Below are positions 6,209 through 10,359 of a DNA stretch of 10,359 bases, in pieces. A model generated the notes under the pieces. It saw only the letters and a list, made by a program, of their open reading frames with translations. It did no database searches and was not told the DNA's origin. A program made the position numbers and the translations under genes. How positions within the stretch are numbered: position 1 is the stretch's first letter; the number at the start of each line of letters is the position of its first letter. The stretch is from Prosthecobacter sp. (GTDB lineage Bacteria; Verrucomicrobiota; Verrucomicrobiia; Verrucomicrobiales; Verrucomicrobiaceae), in NCBI GenBank assembly GCA_020216965.1, contig JAIWOJ010000029.1, positions 1 to 10,359 on the forward strand, read 5' to 3'.

Positions 6209-7749
6209 AAAGCCTGCTGATCCGCTCTACCCTCACTGCCCTAGCACGGCTGGGGGTGGCTGAGGTGTGTGTGGCAGCAGGGGCGCGCAATGCCCCCCTG
6301 CTGGCCGCCATCCTGGAGAGTGATGGGGTGAAGGTCTGGAGTTTCTTTGAGGAACGCTGCGCGGCTTTTTTTGCCCTCGGGCGCATCCAGGCAGACCGCG
6401 TGCCTGTGGCTGTGCTCACCACCTCTGGCACGGCTGCGGCAGAGCTGCTGCCCGCCGTCATTGAGGCGCATTACCAGGGGCTCCCCCTCGTCCTGCTCAC
6501 GGCAGACCGGCCACGGCGCTTTCGTGGCAGCGGCGCACCGCAGGCCATTGAGCAAAAAGACCTCTTCGGCCCTTACGTCAGTGCCTGTGTGGATGTAGAG
6601 CAGGGGGCCAGCCTGTCCTGGCCTACCCGGTTGGCGAACCGGCCACTGCATATCAATGTCTGCCTGGATGAACCCCTGGAGGTGAGCCAGAGCGGGATCG
6701 ATTTTTTGAAACACCCGCCACCGCCGCCGCTCAAGCCACCTAGCGCCCGCGATTTCGTTTTATCAGGTGAGCCCACCGCCGTGATCGCCTGTGGGCTGCA
6801 CCCGCTGGAGGCGCGGGAGGCGGCCCCTGTGCTGGGAGAGCTGGGCCTGCCCATCCTCGCAGAGGCGACCTCCAACCTGTGGGGATACTGGCCGGATCGG
6901 CCTGACCTAGGCCACCTGCTGCTGCCTGCGGCTGAGGCGACTTTTCGCGCGCTCAACATGCGCCAGGTCATCCGCATCGGTGGCGTGCCCTCCTCCCGCT
7001 GGTGGCGGGATCTGGAAAATCGCCCTGACATCTGGGTCACCAATATCTCCCGCCAGCCCTTTCCTGGCCTAGCCCGGCAAGAGCATGTGCAGACCTTGCC
7101 CTGGAGTGCCCTGCAGCGGCTCGCAGGGCGCGCCCTGGCACCGGCAGCCTGCCATGGCCCGCCCACGATCATGGAGGAAGCGCTGAGCCAGTTCCCCCTC
7201 TCAGAGCCCGCTTGGATGCGGCAAATCGCCTCTGTTTTCAGCGCCTTTGACCGCGTTTTCATCGGCAATAGCCTACCCATCCGGGAAATGAACCTCGCCA
7301 TGGCCACCCCGGAGCAGGGCGTGGAATTTTACGCCAACCGCGGAGCCAACGGCATCGATGGGCTGGTCTCTACCTGGCTAGGCGTCAGTGCCAGCGTGCG
7401 TGCTAGCTGGCTGATCCTGGGGGACCTCAGTGCCCTCTACGATTTAGCGGCCCCCTGGATCATGCCCCAGCTCCCCCAGGGGAACCGCCGCCTCGTCGTC
7501 ATCAACAACGGCGGCGGCCAGATCTTTGCCAGGGTGAAAAGCCTGCGCGCCCTGCCTGAGGAAGCACGGCAGGTGATGGAAAATCGCCACCGGGTCAGCT
7601 TCGCGCCATGGGCAGAAATGTGGGGGCTGGCCTATGTCCACGCCACGCGCCCAGAGCAGCTCCTAGACCTGCCAGAAGGTGCCTGCCTCATTGAAGTCGT
7701 GCCTGACGCCGCCGAAACGGAGGCATTTTACCAGCACCTGGAGGGCTGA
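6205..7749 (+). CDS. menD: 2-succinyl-5-enolpyruvyl-6-hydroxy-3-cyclohexene-1-carboxylate synthase
   Basis: Thiamine-diphosphate enzyme (514 residues) that joins isochorismate and 2-oxoglutarate, with loss of CO2, in menaquinone synthesis. The N-terminal Pyr domain has AGARNAPLL (25-33), the catalytic-type Glu50 in FFEER, TTSGTAAAELLPAVIEA (72-88) and TADRPRRFRGSGAPQAI (99-115). A linker domain runs from about 190 to 310. The C-terminal PP domain has GNSLPIREM (354-362), NRGANGIDG (378-386), the thiamine/magnesium motif GDLSALYD (406-413) to NNGGGQIF (434-441), and a C-terminal LIEVVPD. The protein is somewhat shorter than E. coli MenD (about 556), mostly through the proline-rich linker around 170-180. 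Compared with the E. coli SPGSR and GANQ motifs, this protein has AAGAR and GAPQ, so Ser32 becomes Ala27 and Asn117 becomes Pro112. The key Arg28, Gln113, Ser356, Arg360 and Arg379 remain. It overlaps trpC by four bases. MenD is favoured over other thiamine enzymes by the RGANGIDG and NSLPIR motifs. Confidence 0.93.
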   Translation: MKSLLIRSTLTALARLGVAEVCVAAGARNAPLLAAILESDGVKVWSFFEERCAAFFALGRIQADRVPVAVLTTSGTAAAELLPAVIEAHYQGLPLVLLTADRPRRFRGSGAPQAIEQKDLFGPYVSACVDVEQGASLSWPTRLANRPLHINVCLDEPLEVSQSGIDFLKHPPPPPLKPPSARDFVLSGEPTAVIACGLHPLEAREAAPVLGELGLPILAEATSNLWGYWPDRPDLGHLLLPAAEATFRALNMRQVIRIGGVPSSRWWRDLENRPDIWVTNISRQPFPGLARQEHVQTLPWSALQRLAGRALAPAACHGPPTIMEEALSQFPLSEPAWMRQIASVFSAFDRVFIGNSLPIREMNLAMATPEQGVEFYANRGANGIDGLVSTWLGVSASVRASWLILGDLSALYDLAAPWIMPQLPQGNRRLVVINNGGGQIFARVKSLRALPEEARQVMENRHRVSFAPWAEMWGLAYVHATRPEQLLDLPEGACLIEVVPDAAETEAFYQHLEG

Positions 7750-7754
7750 GCCCA

Positions 7755-7807
7755 GGTGCCGCTTTTCCAGGCAATAGGGGCGTTGCTGCTCTGAGATAAG
7801 CGGCATC
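7755..7807. terminator. Inverted repeat between convergent menD and DUF2062 genes, candidate two-way terminator
   Basis: TGCCGCTT (7757-7764) pairs perfectly with AAGCGGCA (7798-7805). A G-T wobble (7756/7806) and a G-C pair (7755/7807) extend the stem to ten pairs. The 33-base loop can hold a smaller stem (GGCAA with TTGCT, 7771-7786). It starts six bases after the menD stop and ends six bases before the stop of the opposing DUF2062 gene. It therefore fills almost the whole gap, as shared terminators do. No clear T-tract follows on either strand. Confidence 0.45.
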
Positions 7808-7812
7808 CGGCT

Positions 7813-8397
7813 TCACTCTTCCCTCTCCTGACGCAGCGGCAGGCGGGGCTCATGCCGATCCCGGTTCCAATGCTGAAGCCAGCCCCAGCTCAAATAAGTC
7901 AGCGCGTAGGCGATGGGGGCCAGGACCGCCCCGAGGACGACACCGCCAAACAGCATGACGGGTGCGTGCTCCTTCAGCGCCATCCACATGCCAGCGACAT
8001 CCGTGGGCAGATGGCTCGGGAATGGAGTCGTGGGCACCTTGGTCAGCAGGCCCAGCGCCCATTTTCCCACTTTGTATTCCAGCGGCACCAGGGCAGCCAG
8101 GGTAAAGGGATTGCTGGCCCAGCACATGACGATGGCAACGGGGATATTCACACGGAAAATCGCAGCCAGCACCGTGGCAGAGGGCATCTGGATGGGCAGT
8201 AATTGCAGCGTGATAAAGGTGCCGACGGCCACGCCACCTGCCAGCGTGTGCTGCGTAGGTTTCCAGACCCGCTTGTTTAAAAAATGCAGGGCAAACCAGC
8301 GCATCACCCCACTCTGCTTCAGCTTCCTCGGGTGCTTGAGGAAACGGATGGTCTTAAAGACCGTGCGGCGAAAAAAGCCCCTTACCAGGTCAAACAT
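7813..8397 (-). CDS. DUF2062 family membrane protein
   Basis: Predicted inner-membrane protein of 194 residues with the DUF2062 pattern; its function is not established. A basic N-terminal segment (about 8-50, rich in Arg and Lys) is followed by KPTQHTLAGGVAVGTF (46-61). Then come a hydrophobic stretch with LLPIQMP (66-72), the conserved Asn of FRVNIP (81-86), and the family hallmark CWASNPFT (92-99). A further helix lies at 147-170 (FGGVVLGAVLAPIAY...), and the tail (175-194) is highly charged and probably cytoplasmic. Two in-frame ATGs lie close together. I chose 8397 because AGGA (8404-8407) is six bases ahead of it; the ATG at 8403 would directly abut that AGGA. The gene begins 21 bases after the uppP stop on the same strand, so the two almost certainly form an operon. 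This suggests an envelope-related role, by inference. Confidence 0.87.
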   Translation of the reverse strand: MFDLVRGFFRRTVFKTIRFLKHPRKLKQSGVMRWFALHFLNKRVWKPTQHTLAGGVAVGTFITLQLLPIQMPSATVLAAIFRVNIPVAIVMCWASNPFTLAALVPLEYKVGKWALGLLTKVPTTPFPSHLPTDVAGMWMALKEHAPVMLFGGVVLGAVLAPIAYALTYLSWGWLQHWNRDRHEPRLPLRQEREE

Positions 8398-8403
8398 GAG
8401 CAT

Positions 8404-8407
8404 TCCT
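8404..8407 (-). promoter_or_regulatory. Shine-Dalgarno sequence deciding the DUF2062 start
   Basis: On the minus strand, AGGA lies six bases before the ATG at 8397 and directly next to the alternative ATG at 8403. Ordinary spacing therefore favours the inner start. It is the only convincing ribosome-binding site in the window; the other nine gene starts have none. Confidence 0.5.
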
Positions 8408-8418
8408 GAGCTGAGGTT

Positions 8419-9216
8419 TCATTTTCCTACCGCTGCCAAAACCAACAGCAGCACGCCCAAGATGATACGGTACCACGCAAAGCCATGAAAGGTATGACTC
8501 TGCACAAAATGAATGAGCCAGCGCACCACCAGGAAGGCGGAAGCCGCAGAAACGGCAGTGCCCAGCGCTAGCATCCCCCAATCAATCCCTGCGGCCTCCC
8601 CTTCCAGCCAGGCCGAGGCGATTTTTAGCCCCCCCGCCGCCATCAGCGTGGGGATGCCCAGGAGGAAAGAGAACTCCGTCGCCGCTGGCCGGGCGATGCC
8701 AAAGGCCATCGCCATCAAAATGCTGGCCCCAGACCTCGAAGTGCCTGGAAAAACTGCCGCCAGGAGCTGCGCCGCAGCGACCGCCGCAGCCACCTTCCAG
8801 GTGATCTGCTCCGCCCCCCGGCGGCCACGATGACAGCGCTCCAAAATAAGGATCAGAACCCCGCCAATCAGCGTCGCCCAGGCCACAGGTTGAACGGTCT
8901 CAGGCAGTTGGATCTGCATCTTTTTGAGGACCAAGCCACCTGCTGCCGTGAGCCCAAACGCCAGCCCCAGCTTCATCAGGTAGTCCTGGGTAGCGCGCTC
9001 ACGCAGGGTGGTCAAGAGGTGCCGCACCCGCTTGGTAAAGACCGCCAACACGGCCAGCACCGCACCACTCTGGATTACCACATCGAAGAGGTCTCCCTGC
9101 TTGGGCAGCCAGCCCAGGTTTTGCGGGATCAGCAGATGCCCCGTGGAGGAGATCGGTAAAAACTCCGTAACGCCTTCAATAATACCGAGAATGATGACAG
9201 CGAGCCAGTCGGGCAT
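8419..9216 (-). CDS. uppP: Undecaprenyl-diphosphatase
   Basis: Integral membrane enzyme (265 residues, normal for BacA/UppP) that dephosphorylates undecaprenyl diphosphate to the monophosphate lipid carrier. The carrier is used for peptidoglycan and other surface polysaccharides, and overproduction of this family confers bacitracin resistance. Both active-site motifs are intact. The first is GIIEGVTEFLPISSTGH (11-27), with Glu14, Glu18, Ser23-Ser24 and His27. The second is FPGTSRSG (156-163), with Arg161. FDVVIQSGAVLAVL (44-57) and EFSFLLGIPT (181-190) are also typical. I chose the ATG at 9216 because the protein then begins with the usual MPDWLAVIILGIIEG. The frame runs back to an ATG at 9378, but the 54 extra residues are not family-like and would overlap the upstream region of the divergent gene. 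There is no Shine-Dalgarno sequence; the leader just before the ATG is pyrimidine-rich. It is first in an operon with the DUF2062 gene. Confidence 0.96.
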   Translation of the reverse strand: MPDWLAVIILGIIEGVTEFLPISSTGHLLIPQNLGWLPKQGDLFDVVIQSGAVLAVLAVFTKRVRHLLTTLRERATQDYLMKLGLAFGLTAAGGLVLKKMQIQLPETVQPVAWATLIGGVLILILERCHRGRRGAEQITWKVAAAVAAAQLLAAVFPGTSRSGASILMAMAFGIARPAATEFSFLLGIPTLMAAGGLKIASAWLEGEAAGIDWGMLALGTAVSAASAFLVVRWLIHFVQSHTFHGFAWYRIILGVLLLVLAAVGK

Positions 9217-9389
9217 GGGGAAAATAGCAGAAGAGGAAAGCGCTGACCTTCGGGCGCTGCCCTGGGAATGCAACCCCTCAAGTCCGGGAAAAAGGCACAG
9301 GCCCGACACATGGAGGGAAAATTCTACTCTAGAAATAAGCGGATTGATGACTGACAAGACGGCGGGCCTCGACAGCATCTGCCGCCGTG
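9217..9389. other. Divergent control region between uppP and the glycosyltransferase gene
   Basis: These 173 bases separate two genes reading away from each other and must hold, or lie next to, both promoters. The stretch around 9315-9350 is distinctly AT-richer than its surroundings and is the likeliest core. On the minus strand it contains TAGAAT (complement of 9321-9326), a good -10 match, but no convincing -35 lies at the right distance. On the plus strand I found no good pair. No gene or repeat array was seen. Confidence 0.35.
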
Positions 9390-10359
9390 ATGACCCTGCC
9401 CGCCCCCCCAGCAGATCCGGTGGTGACCTCCCTCATCAACCCACGCAAGGCTGTGTACAGCACCGCCGGCTTCCTGGCCATCACGGCCTCTCTGGGCTGG
9501 CTACTCTACATCCACCAAGAGCGGCCCGTGATGCTCTTTTTCATCGCCTTCATGTTCCTGATGATGGTGCCACTGATGACCAACATCTTCGGCTCTCTTT
9601 TCGTCAAAACCTACGACATGCAGGCGCACGAAAAGCGCCGACAACGTGCCGCCGCCAGAAGCACCCGAATCGCCGTCGATGTCATCGTGCCCACCTGTGG
9701 TGAAGAGATCGAGATCATCCGCAACACCCTACGCCACGTCTGCGCCATGCGGGATGCCAACCGCAATGGACGCTACCTGGTGAAAGTGCTCCTGTGCGAT
9801 GATACCCGAGACCCCACCCACGCTGCCCAGATCCAAGCTGCGACGGAGGCTGCGGGCTGCCTCTATGTGCGCCGCACGGACCCAGGGGTAGGCAAAAAAT
9901 CAGGCAATCTCAACTATGCCCTACGCAGCGGTGCCTCCAGCGCGCCCTTTTTCACCATTTTTGATGCCGACTTTTGCCCACGGACGGACTGGCTGCAGCA
10001 CCTGATGCCTTACCACGAGGAAGATGACCGCGTCTCCATCGTGCAGACCCCGCAGCACTTCACCACGGAGGGCATCAACAACCTACAGCGCGCTGCAGCT
10101 TACAACCAAGAACTCTACTACCGCATCGTGCAGCGGCTACGGGAGCGGCTGGGCCTAGCCGGATGCAGCGGCAGTTGTGCCGTGTATCGGCGCAAGGCCA
10201 TCGATGACATCGGCGGGTTCCCGCTGGTGGAATGCTCTGAGGATGTGAACACTGGCCTGCTGACCCTGAATGCCGGTTACCAGATCCGCTATGTACCACT
10301 CATCCTCAGCCAGGGAGTCTGCCCAGAAAGACTTCGGACCTTCTTCACCCAGCAGTACC
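9390..10359 (+). CDS. Cellulose-synthase-like family 2 glycosyltransferase (N-terminal part, cut by window end)
   Basis: The first 323 codons of a processive GT2 membrane enzyme, open at the window end. Two transmembrane helices lie near residues 24-41 and 47-70. The cytoplasmic GT-A domain follows: VDVIVPTCGEE (96-106), the nucleotide-sugar aspartates in LLCDDT (134-139), GKKSGNLNYAL (168-178), the metal-binding FDADFCP (191-197), VQTPQHF (218-224), and the catalytic-base motif SED (283-285). The last readable residues are FFTQQY, followed by a single C. The family motif QQxRW should therefore come next, and C fits an Arg codon of the CGN type. These features match BcsA and related bacterial synthases. 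The polymer could be cellulose, another beta-glucan or a different polysaccharide and cannot be told from this part; the membrane channel and any PilZ domain lie outside. The ATG at 9390 is preceded by an in-frame GTG (9387), and neither has a Shine-Dalgarno sequence. It is divergent from uppP. Confidence 0.9.
   Translation, partial: MTLPAPPADPVVTSLINPRKAVYSTAGFLAITASLGWLLYIHQERPVMLFFIAFMFLMMVPLMTNIFGSLFVKTYDMQAHEKRRQRAAARSTRIAVDVIVPTCGEEIEIIRNTLRHVCAMRDANRNGRYLVKVLLCDDTRDPTHAAQIQAATEAAGCLYVRRTDPGVGKKSGNLNYALRSGASSAPFFTIFDADFCPRTDWLQHLMPYHEEDDRVSIVQTPQHFTTEGINNLQRAAAYNQELYYRIVQRLRERLGLAGCSGSCAVYRRKAIDDIGGFPLVECSEDVNTGLLTLNAGYQIRYVPLILSQGVCPERLRTFFTQQY

Noticed and set aside
9217-9378. An N-terminal extension of uppP by 54 residues from an ATG at 9378.
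   Set aside because: The extra residues do not resemble the family, and the ATG at 9216 gives the standard UppP N-terminus and length.

Overview
The window is GC-rich chromosomal DNA (judged by eye) from what looks like a member of the Verrucomicrobia/Planctomycetes group. A Prosthecobacter- or Verrucomicrobium-like bacterium would fit. This is inference from gene content: a YdjY-domain secreted protein, a secreted squalene-cyclase-like alpha/alpha-toroid protein and a Tat-exported DUF1552 protein are all typical of that superphylum. Start codons almost entirely lacking Shine-Dalgarno sequences are compatible with it. No transposase, integrase, phage gene, CRISPR array, tRNA or rRNA was seen.

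Layout. (1) 134-2049, plus strand: two exported proteins, YdjY-domain then toroid-repeat, joined by an ATGA stop/start overlap. (2) 2149-3813, plus strand: a small two-helix membrane protein preceded by a hairpin and a plausible sigma70-type promoter, then a concentrative nucleoside transporter (CNT/NupC family). (3) 3875-5257, plus strand: a DUF1552 protein with a twin-arginine signal. (4) 5402-7749, plus strand: trpC (indole-3-glycerol-phosphate synthase) and menD (SEPHCHC synthase of menaquinone synthesis), again joined by ATGA. (5) 7755-7807: an inverted repeat between convergent genes, a candidate two-way terminator. (6) 7813-9216, minus strand: uppP (undecaprenyl-diphosphatase), then a DUF2062 membrane protein 21 bases downstream. 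(7) 9390-10359, plus strand, divergent from uppP: the N-terminal 323 residues of a cellulose-synthase-like GT2 glycosyltransferase, cut by the window edge.

The genes form several short, mostly unrelated units. trpC-menD joins two branches that both start from chorismate: tryptophan and menaquinone. uppP-DUF2062 and the divergent glycosyltransferase all point to the cell envelope: lipid-carrier recycling, an uncharacterised membrane protein, and polysaccharide synthesis. The first two genes form a small exported module of unknown function.

I do not see a clear new defence, mobile or RNA-based system. The most interesting items are the coupled YdjY/toroid pair, the MenD active-site substitutions, the pairing of DUF2062 with uppP, and the near-total absence of Shine-Dalgarno sequences.
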